Source: Veillonellaceae bacterium (lineage in GTDB: Bacteria > Bacillota > Negativicutes > JAAYSF01). From it: a DNA stretch of 64,000 nt. Location: positions 62,001-126,000 of the forward strand of contig JAAYSF010000071.1 of the NCBI GenBank assembly GCA_012523975.1, read 5' to 3'. Below the pieces are notes generated by a model that worked only from the letters and a program-made list of their open reading frames with translations, made no database searches and was not told where the DNA came from. Below are positions 18,385 through 27,583 of this stretch, in pieces. The first letter of the stretch is position 1; each line of letters begins with the position of its first letter. A program made the translations under genes and the position numbers.

Positions 18385-19419
18385 CTATTGGCACAATTCA
18401 ATTATAATTCTTTCAAGCGCTATATTATCGGATTTGCCGGCTTTCAACTCATAGTCTGCGGCCGCCAGCGCCAATAGAGCTTCCTTTAAAGTCTTATGAG
18501 AAAAGTTTCGGCTTTGGCGGAGGACTTTTTCGCCCACAAAAGGCGGTACACCGATAGATGCTGCTAACGTTCTAGCATTGATGCCTTGTGCTGCCAGTTC
18601 TTTTGCCTGCCACAACATTCTTATCTGCCTTACGAGCAACGCCAATATCCTTAAGGGATGATCTCCGGCTGCAAGCTGCTGATTCAGCAGTTCTAATGCC
18701 TTAGCTTTTTGTTTCTGGCTTAAGGCATCAATCAACACAAATACTGAAACTTCCGGTATTGATGCTAAAACTTGCTCTGTATCCTCAAGAGTTATATTCC
18801 GGTTCCCCGAATAAAGCGCCAACTTTTCTATTTCATTGTCCAAAAAGCTGAGTGAAATCTGCGGCATCAACGCAATGGCCCCCAGTAGATGTTCAATAGC
18901 ATCTTGTGCCATGTTTTTATTAAGCGATACCAGCTTAGTATTTAGCCAGCCTCTGATATCCCCTAGCTTCAAAGGTGCCATTTCCGCAGCTATTCCATAT
19001 GCCTCAACTGTCTTGAACAACTTACGCCGTTTATCAACCTTGTCGGTAGTTGACATCACAAGATGACTGTAGTCGGGCATATTACTCAGAAGTCTGATTA
19101 ACTGTTCATCATTACTTCCGGAAGAAGGTTGGTTCTCATCATTACTGCCTCTTCGTGCCTTAAACAATGACGTTCCCCGTATAACAATGACATTTCTCCC
19201 CCCCAGAAAAGGAATAGTCTCTATTAAAGTAACTAATTCCTGAAAAGGCGGATCTTGATTAAATACAACCAAATTCATATCACATTCTTCGGGGGTAAGC
19301 ACGGCATCAATAATCGCCTTTTCCAATTGGCGGGTAAAATAAGTTTCTTCACCGTAAAGCAAGTAAACCGACCTTATTTGCTTGTTTTTTATCTCACGTA
19401 AAACATCTGTATGATTCAT
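18385..19419 (-). CDS. holA: DNA polymerase III subunit delta
   Basis: The 344-residue protein has the HolA layout: an AAA+-like N-terminal part (VYLLYGEETYFTRQLEKAI, IIDAVLTPEE) with no functional Walker motif, and the C-terminal collar domain (DHPLRILALLVRQIRMLWQAKEL). Delta opens the beta sliding clamp inside the clamp loader. SD TAGGAGAG lies before the ATG. It follows comEC by 27 bases, the usual comEA-comEC-holA order in Firmicutes. Confidence 0.94.
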   Translation of the reverse strand: MNHTDVLREIKNKQIRSVYLLYGEETYFTRQLEKAIIDAVLTPEECDMNLVVFNQDPPFQELVTLIETIPFLGGRNVIVIRGTSLFKARRGSNDENQPSSGSNDEQLIRLLSNMPDYSHLVMSTTDKVDKRRKLFKTVEAYGIAAEMAPLKLGDIRGWLNTKLVSLNKNMAQDAIEHLLGAIALMPQISLSFLDNEIEKLALYSGNRNITLEDTEQVLASIPEVSVFVLIDALSQKQKAKALELLNQQLAAGDHPLRILALLVRQIRMLWQAKELAAQGINARTLAASIGVPPFVGEKVLRQSRNFSHKTLKEALLALAAADYELKAGKSDNIALERIIIELCQ

Positions 19420-19446
19420 TTGCTCTCCTATACGAGGGGAGTAACC

Positions 19447-21822
19447 TCATTTTAAGCCTCGAAACGTCTCAATATGTAAGTTCTCTCCATCTGATTGAAA
19501 GATTATTGCCCCATGCTGATCCGTTCGGTAGGTTTCGATGTTCCGCTCAGTTAGCCTTTTTATCACATCGGGATGTGGATGACCGAACCTATTGTTATAA
19601 CCGACAGATATTACAGCATATTGGGGTTGGACTGCCGCTAAAAACTCGGGAGTAGATGAGGTTTTAGAGCCATGATGTCCGACTTTTAACACTGAGCATC
19701 TCACCGGCAGTTTTTTAATTAAAATCTCCTGCTCACCTTTAGCCTCTAGGTCTCCTGTGAATAGGAAACTATGACTGCCATAAGTAACTTTAATTACCGC
19801 CGAGCTTTCGTTATTTGATTTTGCTTGGTCTCTAATCCCATCAAGGATTATTGAAACTCTTGTGCCGTCAAGCATGATTTGCTGGTCTTGGTAAATCGGA
19901 ATAAAGACAGCATCAGGCGTCGCGTTAATCAGCTTTTTTAGCGCCGGCGTAAACTCTTCTCTCGCTATCATTATATTTTTTACCGGGATACCTGAAACAA
20001 CCGCTGATGCTCCTCCAGCATGATCCTGATGCCCATGGGTCAATATAAGATAATCGATATCCAATATACCATAATGTTTAAGATAAGGCAAAACCACTCG
20101 CTCACCAACATCGAAATCAGTTGCTTCGCCAAGTGTTCCCCCGCTGTCGATTAAAATGGAGCGGCGGTGCGGAGTAATAATTAATGCTGCATCCCCTTGA
20201 CCTACATCGATAAAGTGAACCGCAAATTGCCGCGGATAGTTAATATAAACGGCAAAAGCCACAGTTATAATTATAGAAAAAACCGTACTAGCTTTGAACC
20301 ACTTACTATAAACATCTGAAAGTGAGGGTATCCATATTGGCCTATACCCATATAACCAGGCTACCAGACAATAATAGGCAATCCCAGCCTCAAGGCCAAT
20401 TGGCGGAAGATAAATACTCGCCCCCGGCAGAGTAGCAAGTTTTTCTATTATTACCACAACTAAATTAATGAGAAAACTGCAGGAATACCACAATATGTTA
20501 GCTGGTGCTAGCATCGCTCCCAAAATTGAGGTAAACAAACCCAATATTACCGCCGCTTCAATAATTGGAATTGCAATAAGATTGGCTATAAATGAACTGA
20601 GCGAAAAACTTTTAAAGTACCAAGCTATAAACGGCACTACACCTAATTGCGCCGCAAGCGTCACTGCAAAAGGTTTTGCCAGCCAAGCCGGTAATAGCTT
20701 AAGATAGGCTACGGTCTTTGGATATAAGAAAATCAGTCCTGCGGCAGCGCTGAAAGATAGTTGGAAGCTTATATCATATATAAGACCAGGTTGGTACAAA
20801 AGCATTAGAAAAGCTGCTATCATCAAGGCTGTGGGGGCATCTTTTTCCCTGCCTAGACCGACAGCAGCAAGTCCGATGATTCCCATTATCGCCGAGCGCA
20901 CAACCGGCGGAGTACAACCCGAGATCAAGGCATAGATAACTATGGAAAAAGCCGCCCAAGCGGAAATAATCCCCGGTCGTATTCTAAACAGCGAGCCAAA
21001 CCAAAAAATTACCGCCGCTACTAAGGCAATATGTGTACCTGAGACAGACAGAATATGAATAATACCTGTAGTTGCAAAACTTGCAATAACCTCTTTGGGT
21101 ATTCCTGCATAACCGCCAAAAAGCGTTCCGGCTAGAATAGCTGCCGTTTCAGGCGGCATGGCCTTCTCCATACGCTTAGTAATATTCTCCCGCCAGTCGG
21201 ATAAGGTGTTTTGCCAGTGCCGCTTACTATTATCATCAGAAAACCGTATCATGCCATCAGCCGCCGACAGACGGGCTGTTATTCCCTGCCGCTTTAAAGC
21301 AGCGCTAGTATCAATCATTCCGGGATTGCCATAGCTGTGAGGCAACGTTAGTTTGCCTGCTGCTACAGTTTCAGTCCCATAAGGTAAAATCTGCTGGCTA
21401 ATTCTTTGATTAATATTAATTAGCACGCCACCCGTCACGGGTACTTCCTCGCCCTGTTCAGTTATAGCAGCACGAGCATTAATTATATACCTAACCTTAA
21501 CATTGTCTTGGCTAATTGGCAGCACTTGCGGGATATCTGATACTATTCCTACCACTGTAAGGCGCTGCCCGGCTAGATGGCTAATATCTGATAAGGGCAC
21601 TTGGCTGACATGCAAGGCATGAATTAAACCGCTTACAATACAAAGGGCCGCCATCAATATCGCTGCCGCCTTTATCCATCTAAATACAGCAATTAAAAAA
21701 CCAACAAACAAACCAGCAGCCACTGCATAAAGTAAAGCTAAATTCCCTGTCATTACATCAAAGTCTGCCATTGTAATGCCGGCGGCAAAAGCCGCTGTAA
21801 AAATTATTGATATCCTTTTCAT
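19447..21822 (-). CDS. comEC: ComEC/Rec2 DNA internalisation channel protein
   Basis: The 791-residue protein has an N-terminal DUF4131 part with an OB-like soluble loop (about 100-230), a multi-pass Competence domain with HILSVSGTHIALVAA, and a C-terminal metallo-beta-lactamase-like domain (HFIDVGQGDAALI, LILTHGHQDHAGG, VLKVGHHGSKTS). ComEC carries single-stranded DNA across the inner membrane in natural transformation; the hydrolase domain may degrade the non-entering strand. It starts three bases after the comEA stop with only a weak SD, which suggests translational coupling. No sign of a frameshift, so competence may be functional. Confidence 0.95.
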   Translation of the reverse strand: MKRISIIFTAAFAAGITMADFDVMTGNLALLYAVAAGLFVGFLIAVFRWIKAAAILMAALCIVSGLIHALHVSQVPLSDISHLAGQRLTVVGIVSDIPQVLPISQDNVKVRYIINARAAITEQGEEVPVTGGVLININQRISQQILPYGTETVAAGKLTLPHSYGNPGMIDTSAALKRQGITARLSAADGMIRFSDDNSKRHWQNTLSDWRENITKRMEKAMPPETAAILAGTLFGGYAGIPKEVIASFATTGIIHILSVSGTHIALVAAVIFWFGSLFRIRPGIISAWAAFSIVIYALISGCTPPVVRSAIMGIIGLAAVGLGREKDAPTALMIAAFLMLLYQPGLIYDISFQLSFSAAAGLIFLYPKTVAYLKLLPAWLAKPFAVTLAAQLGVVPFIAWYFKSFSLSSFIANLIAIPIIEAAVILGLFTSILGAMLAPANILWYSCSFLINLVVVIIEKLATLPGASIYLPPIGLEAGIAYYCLVAWLYGYRPIWIPSLSDVYSKWFKASTVFSIIITVAFAVYINYPRQFAVHFIDVGQGDAALIITPHRRSILIDSGGTLGEATDFDVGERVVLPYLKHYGILDIDYLILTHGHQDHAGGASAVVSGIPVKNIMIAREEFTPALKKLINATPDAVFIPIYQDQQIMLDGTRVSIILDGIRDQAKSNNESSAVIKVTYGSHSFLFTGDLEAKGEQEILIKKLPVRCSVLKVGHHGSKTSSTPEFLAAVQPQYAVISVGYNNRFGHPHPDVIKRLTERNIETYRTDQHGAIIFQSDGENLHIETFRGLK

Positions 21823-21824
21823 AG

Positions 21825-22409
21825 CTATATGCTTATATTATCTTTCAGCTTGTTATAGCGTTTTTCGCTTATTCCAGACACTTTTTTTATGTCAGCTATA
21901 TTCTTAAAATGCCCATTGGCTTGGCGGTAATCTATTATTCTTTGCGCAAGCGTTGGCCCGATTCCCGGCAACTTATCTAATTCGCCCTTGGTTGCTGTAT
22001 TAATATTTATTTTATTTCCTGCAGCTCTGTTTGAGTCGTTACGGACTGCTGTTCTAGGCAGCTCGGCACCGCCTGACACTTTAATATGCATGCCATCTTT
22101 TACTGTCTTAGCCAAATTTAGTTTACTCACCTCAGCTCCCTGCGCTAAGCCACCAGCTGCATTGATTACATCAATAATTCGAGTACCAGCCTGTACTTTA
22201 ATAACGCCTGGCTGCATGACTGCCCCGGTAATATAGACTGTTAACTCCTCCTGATTAACTCTGCTTTCCTTGTTTGCTTTCAGGTTTGTCGGAACCGCAA
22301 CGCTTTCAGGTGCTGAGTTTTTCTGCCAATAGGCATAACAGCTGCCGCAAAGGATTATAACTGTAAGTGTTGCAAGCAGCAGCAATCTTTTTTTCTGTTC
22401 GTCCACCAT
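21825..22409 (-). CDS. comEA: ComEA helix-hairpin-helix DNA receptor
   Basis: The 194-residue protein has an N-terminal membrane anchor (RLLLLATLTVIILCGSCYAYW), a SLBB domain (VYITGAVMQPGVIKVQAGTR) and a C-terminal tandem helix-hairpin-helix (INTATKGELDKLPGIGPTL in part). ComEA binds double-stranded DNA outside the cytoplasmic membrane and hands it to ComEC. ATG at 22409 follows GGAGGA; the TTG four codons upstream overlaps that SD. It forms an operon with comEC and holA. Confidence 0.94.
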   Translation of the reverse strand: MVDEQKKRLLLLATLTVIILCGSCYAYWQKNSAPESVAVPTNLKANKESRVNQEELTVYITGAVMQPGVIKVQAGTRIIDVINAAGGLAQGAEVSKLNLAKTVKDGMHIKVSGGAELPRTAVRNDSNRAAGNKININTATKGELDKLPGIGPTLAQRIIDYRQANGHFKNIADIKKVSGISEKRYNKLKDNISI

Positions 22410-22485
22410 CCTCTCCTCCAATCAATTTTTTCGTAATATTTCGGCAAATTGCGCCAATTTCCTTTTTCTGTCTATCAAATAGCAC

Positions 22486-22528
22486 AAAAAAAGAGAGAAC
22501 TTCACTTTAATGTGAATTCCCTCTTTTT
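22486..22528 (-). terminator. Intrinsic terminator of leuS
   Basis: A roughly 15-bp imperfect inverted repeat (AAGAGAGAACTTCAC / GTGAATTCCCTCTTT) lies just after the leuS stop, followed on the minus strand by TTTTTTT. Confidence 0.8.
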
Positions 22529-22532
22529 GTAA

Positions 22533-25010
22533 TTACTTTATAACAATATTGACTAGCTTTTGCGGAACACAGATAACTTTTACGATTTGCTTGCCTTCCA
22601 GCATTTCTTTAACCTTATCCTGCTGGAGGGCTTTTTCTTCCATTTCTTTCGGGCTCAGTCCTACAGAAATTACAAGCTTGTCTCGAACTTTACCATTGAT
22701 CTGCAGTACTACTTCAACTTCATCTATCTTAGCTGCCTCAGCATCATAAGCTGGCCAGGATTGTTTATGGACGCTGCCTTCTTTTATTACACAGCTCCAT
22801 AGTTCTTCAGTCATATGCGGGGCAAATGGCGCCAGCAGCCTTAACAGTCCGGATATTACCTCGCGCGCAACACTTGACGAAATCTTTTCATTCTGTTCTT
22901 TAACATTATACATAAAATTAACCAATTCCATGATGGCGCTTATGGCTGTATTGAAGTTATAACGGTTGCCGACATCGTCTGTTACCCGTTTAATCGTGTT
23001 ATGGAGCATTCGCCGCAATTCACGTTCAGATTTAGTAAGATTACTATAATCACTAGTGTCTTCTTCGCTGATAAATGTTTCATAGTGTCCGACTATCCGC
23101 CAGACGCGTCCTAAGAAACGATATGCACCTTCGACACCCTGATCGCTCCATTCTAAATCGCGTTCAGGCGGTGCGGCAAACAAAATGAAGAGCCTTGCTG
23201 TATCAGCGCCGTACTTGCCAACTATCTCTTCAGGCGAAACTACATTGCCTTTTGACTTGGACATCTTGGCACCATCTTTGATTACCATACCTTGTGTTAG
23301 GAGGTTTTTAAATGGCTCATTGACGTTAATTAAACCGGCATCTTTCAGAACCTTTGTAAAAAACCGCGAATATAAAAGATGGAGTATTGCATGCTCAATA
23401 CCGCCTATATACTGGTCGACAGGCATCCAGTAGTTAGCTTTGGAAGCGTCAAACGGTAAAGAGGTGTTATCTGGATCGGTGTAGCGCATGTAATACCACG
23501 ACGAACAAATGAAGGTATCCATCGTGTCAGTTTCGCGGCGAGCTTGTCCGCCGCATTTTGGACATGCACAATTTACAAATTCTTCAACACTTGTTAACGG
23601 GGACACGGAACCGCCTTCAAATCCCACGTTATCTGGCAGCATAACAGGCAGTTGATCTTTAGACACAGGTACTATACCGCATTCCGAACAATAGATTATG
23701 GGGATAGGCGCTCCCCAATAACGTTGCCGGGAAACAAGCCAATCACGCAGGCGGTAGTTAATGCGTCGTTTACCAATGCCTTTCTCTTCAAAGCATTTAG
23801 CAATGGCAACTTTACCTGCTTCATTCTCCATGCCATCAAACTGACCAGAGTTTACTAAAATACCCGGGCCACTATAAGCATTCTCCATAGTTTCGATGGT
23901 CATTTGACTATTAGGCTGCTGCACAACAAGCTTCTTCTTTAATCCATATTTGGTCGCAAACTGCCAATCGCGTTCATCGTGGGCAGGAACCCCCATAACC
24001 GCACCTGTTCCGTATTCAAACAGCACATAGTTTGCAACCCATATTTCAATTTTTTCTCCTGTAAATGGATGCAGTGCATAGGCGCCGGTAAACATGCCCT
24101 CTTTCTCAAAATCGTTGGAAGTTCGGCTTACTTCACTCATATTACGAACTTTCTCTACAAAATCACGTACGGCCGGCGCAGTTTCTTTTCCGGTAATAAG
24201 TTTTTCAACCAACGGATGCTCTGGCGCTAGCACTATATAGGTTACACCAAAAACCGTGTCATGTCTTGTTGTAAATACCGGGATTCTCTCGTTAATTTCA
24301 GGCACTTCAAAACTAAACTCGGCGCCTTCGCTTCGGCCGATCCAATTATCCTGCATAATCTTAACGCGCTCAGGCCAGCCCTTTAATTCTTTTAAATCCT
24401 CCAGTAACCTATCAGCATAGTCAGTTATCTTAAAGAACCATTGTTCAAGTTCTCTTTTAATAACAGCTGAATCACACCGCCAACAGTGACCGTCAATTAC
24501 CTGTTCATTAGCTAAAACTGTATTACATTCTTCACACCAGTTAACCGCCGCTTTCTTTTTATAAGCCAGGCCGCGTTCATAAAATAATAAGAACAACCAC
24601 TGCGTCCAACGATAATAATCAGGATGACAAGTAGCCACTTCTCGGTCCCAGTCATAAGAAAGTCCAAGTTCCTGCTGCTGACGCCGCATATTTGCAATGT
24701 TATCCCATGTCCATGCTGATGGATGTATGCCATTCTTAATGGCAGCATTCTCGGCGGGCATGCCAAAAGCATCCCAGCCCATCGGATGAAGTACATTATA
24801 GCCTTGCATTACTTTGAAGCGCGCTATTACGTCACCTATTGAATAATTGCGTACATGACCCATATGTAGGTTTCCGGAAGGATATGGAAACATTTCTAGT
24901 ACGTAATATTCGGGCCGCTGGCGGTTCAGTTCGGTTTTAAAAGCACTTTCTTCCTGCCAAGCTTTCTGCCATTTAGCCTCTATTTCGCGCGGTGTATATC
25001 TTTCTTCCAT
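22533..25010 (-). CDS. leuS: Leucyl-tRNA synthetase
   Basis: The 825-residue class I synthetase has the HIGH motif as HMGH in [15 protein letters not shown], the KMSKS motif in [11 protein letters not shown], a CP1 editing domain (about 225-415, with [15 protein letters not shown]) and a zinc-like insertion (CSECG, CPKCG). It charges tRNA-Leu. Length fits the family. SD AGGAGG precedes the ATG. Transcription is preceded by a T-box leader, so it is expected to rise when charged tRNA-Leu is low. Confidence 0.98.
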   Translation of the reverse strand: MEERYTPREIEAKWQKAWQEESAFKTELNRQRPEYYVLEMFPYPSGNLHMGHVRNYSIGDVIARFKVMQGYNVLHPMGWDAFGMPAENAAIKNGIHPSAWTWDNIANMRRQQQELGLSYDWDREVATCHPDYYRWTQWLFLLFYERGLAYKKKAAVNWCEECNTVLANEQVIDGHCWRCDSAVIKRELEQWFFKITDYADRLLEDLKELKGWPERVKIMQDNWIGRSEGAEFSFEVPEINERIPVFTTRHDTVFGVTYIVLAPEHPLVEKLITGKETAPAVRDFVEKVRNMSEVSRTSNDFEKEGMFTGAYALHPFTGEKIEIWVANYVLFEYGTGAVMGVPAHDERDWQFATKYGLKKKLVVQQPNSQMTIETMENAYSGPGILVNSGQFDGMENEAGKVAIAKCFEEKGIGKRRINYRLRDWLVSRQRYWGAPIPIIYCSECGIVPVSKDQLPVMLPDNVGFEGGSVSPLTSVEEFVNCACPKCGGQARRETDTMDTFICSSWYYMRYTDPDNTSLPFDASKANYWMPVDQYIGGIEHAILHLLYSRFFTKVLKDAGLINVNEPFKNLLTQGMVIKDGAKMSKSKGNVVSPEEIVGKYGADTARLFILFAAPPERDLEWSDQGVEGAYRFLGRVWRIVGHYETFISEEDTSDYSNLTKSERELRRMLHNTIKRVTDDVGNRYNFNTAISAIMELVNFMYNVKEQNEKISSSVAREVISGLLRLLAPFAPHMTEELWSCVIKEGSVHKQSWPAYDAEAAKIDEVEVVLQINGKVRDKLVISVGLSPKEMEEKALQQDKVKEMLEGKQIVKVICVPQKLVNIVIK

Positions 25011-25055
25011 TTTAATCCTCCTAAATATGTTCCTCCAAATATTTACAATGAAGAC

Positions 25056-25290
25056 AAATAAAAAAAGCCCTTGGCTATTAGCCAGGGACGAGTTTTTCCC
25101 GCGGTACCACCCTGATTGGCAGCAGTGTGCTGCCCTCTTAATAACCCCTTAACGCTGGTTAAACGTCAGTCACTTCAATCGTCGCGACTGCTCCTCCATG
25201 GTGAGTTCAGCTCTAGGCAGACTGGCTCGCATCTACCGCCAGCTTTCTGAACCGCAATTCAAGCTTACTAATCCATTTCTAAGGATTTTA
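25056..25290 (-). promoter_or_regulatory. T-box leader of leuS (leucine-type)
   Basis: The minus-strand leader contains the invariant T-box sequence GGGTGGTACCGCGG (25098-25111), the AGTA box of stem I (GGATTAGTAAG), and a terminator hairpin (CCCTGGCT / AGCCAAGGG) followed by a run of T at 25061-25066. A CTC triplet followed by A in the lower part of stem I (GAACTCACC) is the probable specifier codon, reading Leu. Uncharged tRNA-Leu would stabilise the antiterminator. This fills most of the 388 bases between leuS and the next gene. Confidence 0.92.
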
Positions 25291-25296
25291 GACATA

Positions 25297-25325
25297 ATTA
25301 TATCCCAGTTGTTATGAAAAGTCAA
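25297..25325 (-). promoter_or_regulatory. Promoter of the leuS T-box transcript
   Basis: TTGACT (25320-25325) and a perfect TATAAT (25297-25302) with a 17-base spacer on the minus strand lie directly upstream of the T-box leader. Confidence 0.85.
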
Positions 25326-25398
25326 CTTTCGCCAATACGTCAATACGTTGTTCTATATCTTATTTAGCGGCATATAAATGCTGATGAGGAGGTGCGTT

Positions 25399-25791
25399 AT
25401 GTACAAATTAATCATTGGCAATGTCAGAGTAACGGTATCTGATGACAGTATCACGCGTGAACAAGCTGCCGCTGCAGCCCGACAGGCTATTAATACAGCT
25501 AATCAGCATGGGAAACTTCTCAGTCTTATTGAAATTAGCGCCGATGATACAGGCATTCAGGTAACTACGACCGAAAAAACAGGCTGCCGAGCAGCTAGAA
25601 AAACGTTAAAACAAAGTATCGTTGATGACATGTATGCGACGCTCAAAGAAAAGCTTTATCCCACAGATTCTTTTACTAACAAAGATGTATGGTATGATGG
25701 CGATACCGGCCAAGAATGGCATGGCGCCGAAGTTGACAATGCAAAGAGCGAGCTTATGGGTAAATTTGAAGAATGGATGAAAACAATATAA
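25399..25791 (+). CDS. Hypothetical cytoplasmic protein
   Basis: I do not recognise this 130-residue protein. It begins MYKLIIGNVRVTVSDDS, has an Ala-rich helix (EQAAAAARQAINTANQHG) and an acidic C-terminal helix. No signal peptide, membrane span or known catalytic motif is visible. The ATG at 25399 sits four bases after GAGGAGGTG. It stands alone, divergent from leuS and 137 bases before the CsoR-family gene. Codon use and SD support a real gene. Confidence 0.7.
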   Translation: MYKLIIGNVRVTVSDDSITREQAAAAARQAINTANQHGKLLSLIEISADDTGIQVTTTEKTGCRAARKTLKQSIVDDMYATLKEKLYPTDSFTNKDVWYDGDTGQEWHGAEVDNAKSELMGKFEEWMKTI

Positions 25792-25928
25792 TTTATCTAC
25801 TTATTCCTAAGGCTGCGATACAGGTTCGCGGCCTTATTTATTATCTTTATCATTGGAGCGATTGCTTGATAATACCAGGGAAATACCTTATAATATATAA
25901 AATCCAAAAAATAGAAAGAGGCGTTAGT

Positions 25929-26210
25929 GTGCATAATAGTTCAGATACAGATCCGAAATCCGAAGTCCTCAGCCGCCTTAAAAATGCCAGAGGCCACATT
26001 GCCGGTATTGAGCGCATGGTCGAAGAAGGCCAGCCATGCCCAAATATACTTATTCAGTTGTCAGCAGTGCGAGCCTCCATTGAAAAAATTGGCGTCTATA
26101 TATTAGAAAACAATGCTGTCGATTGCTTATGCGGCGATCATGACGAGAAACCAGTTGATAAGAAAAAAGTTGAAGAAATTATTAAACAGATGCTGACCTT
26201 TTTAAAGTAA
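25929..26210 (+). CDS. CsoR/FrmR-family (DUF156) transcriptional repressor with Cys-Asn-Cys sensor site
   Basis: The 93-residue all-helical protein matches CsoR/FrmR/RcnR repressors: SRLKNARGHIAGIERMVEEG, QLSAVRASIEKIG and a C-terminal helix. In CsoR copper sensors the ligands are Cys-His-Cys. Aligned without gaps, this protein has C37, N62 and C66, so the His is replaced by Asn. That argues against a simple copper sensor and allows a persulfide/thiol sensor such as CstR. GTG start at 25929 behind AGAAAGAGG; the longer open frame upstream has no family similarity. Its target is not evident; lgt follows 30 bases later. Confidence 0.85.
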   Translation: MHNSSDTDPKSEVLSRLKNARGHIAGIERMVEEGQPCPNILIQLSAVRASIEKIGVYILENNAVDCLCGDHDEKPVDKKKVEEIIKQMLTFLK

Positions 26211-26240
26211 TTTTGGTCGCTATTACAGTGGAGGTTTTTA

Positions 26241-27044
26241 ATGCACCAATATCTCTTCTTTATCGGTGATTTTCCGGTTCGAACATACGGCTTAATATTA
26301 AGCCTTAGTATTATCCTGGCAACTGGTGCTGCTTATTTTTTTGCTAAGCAGGACGGACGTTGGCATCATCATGTGCCTGATATGGGTATTTACTGCGGTT
26401 TGGCTGGTCTTGTCGGAGCCCGCCTTTGGGACGTATTCTTTTTTGATTGGGGCTACTACCAACATCATTTACTAGAAATTCCCTTTGTTTGGCAAGGCGG
26501 TATGGCCATCCAGGGCGGCATCCTATTCGGAACAATTGCCGGCTATATATATACTAAGTATCACAAGATAGACACTTGGGCATTTGCTGATATTGTTGCC
26601 GCTCCGGCAGTAATAATCGGTCAGGCAATCGGCAGAATGGCTAATTTATTGAATGGTGATGCTTTTGGTCACCCTACCGGCGGACCGTATGGAATAATTT
26701 ATCCCCCTACTACTTTGGCTTATCAGACTTACGGCAATCAGCCGCTATGGCCGGCCGAGATTTGGGAAGGACAAATTGATATAATAATCTTTGTTCTGCT
26801 GCTACTATTTCGTACAACTAACCATGCTAAAGGTCAAGCTTTCATCTTATATGCGGTACTATATTCAACGGCCAGGTTTTTCCTAGAATATATACGGGGT
26901 GACTACGGGACGCTGCTATTCGGCCTTAAATCAGCTCAGCTAACCAGCCTTGCCGTTATCATTATCGGTTTAATTCTCTTTGCGCTTTGCGGTCGCTATG
27001 GTCAGCGGATAAATCAGCGCGAAAACAAGGAAGTCGGAGAATGA
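26241..27044 (+). CDS. lgt: Prolipoprotein diacylglyceryl transferase
   Basis: The 267-residue membrane protein has about seven hydrophobic segments and the Lgt core GRMANLLNGDAFGHPT with its invariant Arg/Asn, plus FPVRTYGL near the start and the C-terminal ARFFLEYIRGD. Lgt transfers diacylglycerol from phosphatidylglycerol to the lipobox Cys of prolipoproteins. SD TGGAGG precedes the ATG. Only 30 bases separate it from the CsoR-family gene, so they may share a transcript. A terminator follows. Confidence 0.95.
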   Translation: MHQYLFFIGDFPVRTYGLILSLSIILATGAAYFFAKQDGRWHHHVPDMGIYCGLAGLVGARLWDVFFFDWGYYQHHLLEIPFVWQGGMAIQGGILFGTIAGYIYTKYHKIDTWAFADIVAAPAVIIGQAIGRMANLLNGDAFGHPTGGPYGIIYPPTTLAYQTYGNQPLWPAEIWEGQIDIIIFVLLLLFRTTNHAKGQAFILYAVLYSTARFFLEYIRGDYGTLLFGLKSAQLTSLAVIIIGLILFALCGRYGQRINQRENKEVGE

Positions 27045-27080
27045 ATAAGGGTGGACCTAGATTATTTAGGTCCACCTTAT
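27045..27080. terminator. Terminator between lgt and ridA
   Basis: An inverted repeat of about 14 bp (ATAAGGGTGGACCTA / TAGGTCCACCTTAT, with one bulge) with a 7-base loop directly follows the lgt stop in a convergent spacer. U-tracts are short, so efficiency is uncertain. Confidence 0.6.
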
Positions 27081-27085
27081 CCATT

Positions 27086-27469
27086 TTACTTATTGTAAGC
27101 CGCAATTAACTCGATTTCTACTCCAACATCACGCGGCAGCCGGGCTACTTGGACGCAGGCTCTGGCAGGCGGCTCGTTCTTAAAATATTCAGCGTAAACC
27201 TTATTAACCACTGCAAAATCATTCATATCCTGTAGAAAAACGCCGGTCTTAACAACATGATCAAACGTTAATCCCTCCTGCGCAAGAATCGCGCTCAGAT
27301 TCTTGAGGACTTGATGGGTTTGCACCTCGATGCCGCCGTAGGCAAGCTGACCGCTTACCGGATCAAGTGGGATTTGGCCGGAAACAAACAAAAAACCATT
27401 AGCTTTTATTGCCTGCGAATACGGTCCAATGGCCTGCGGAGCCATTGATGTATTAACTACCTTTTTCAT
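27086..27469 (-). CDS. ridA: RidA family 2-iminopropanoate/enamine deaminase
   Basis: The 127-residue protein has the complete RidA/YjgF pattern: APQAIGPYSQAIKANGFLFVSGQIPLD in pieces, the active-site Arg in PPARACVQVARLP and the final GVEIELIAAY. RidA hydrolyses reactive enamine/imine products of PLP enzymes such as threonine dehydratase. GGGGGAG precedes the ATG. It stands alone, downstream of cooS on the same strand. Confidence 0.95.
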   Translation of the reverse strand: MKKVVNTSMAPQAIGPYSQAIKANGFLFVSGQIPLDPVSGQLAYGGIEVQTHQVLKNLSAILAQEGLTFDHVVKTGVFLQDMNDFAVVNKVYAEYFKNEPPARACVQVARLPRDVGVEIELIAAYNK

Positions 27470-27553
27470 AGTACTCCCCCTTTATACTTATCCACTATTT
27501 TCCACATACGATAATAAAATACCTCTAAGCATATTCTTTGAATTCCTAACTTT

Positions 27554-27581
27554 TTAGAGCGCTCCAAAAGGAGCGCTCTAA
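27554..27581. other. Strong hairpin after cooS
   Basis: A 12-bp perfect inverted repeat (TTAGAGCGCTCC / GGAGCGCTCTAA) with an AAAA loop lies two bases after the cooS stop. Neither flank has a proper U-run on the transcript leaving the gene, so it may protect the mRNA 3' end or be a weak terminator. Confidence 0.6.
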
Positions 27582-27583
27582 GT

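Noticed and set aside
27554-27581. Hairpin after cooS as a standard intrinsic terminator
   Set aside because: The U-run expected after the stem is missing on both strands, so it is listed only as a hairpin.
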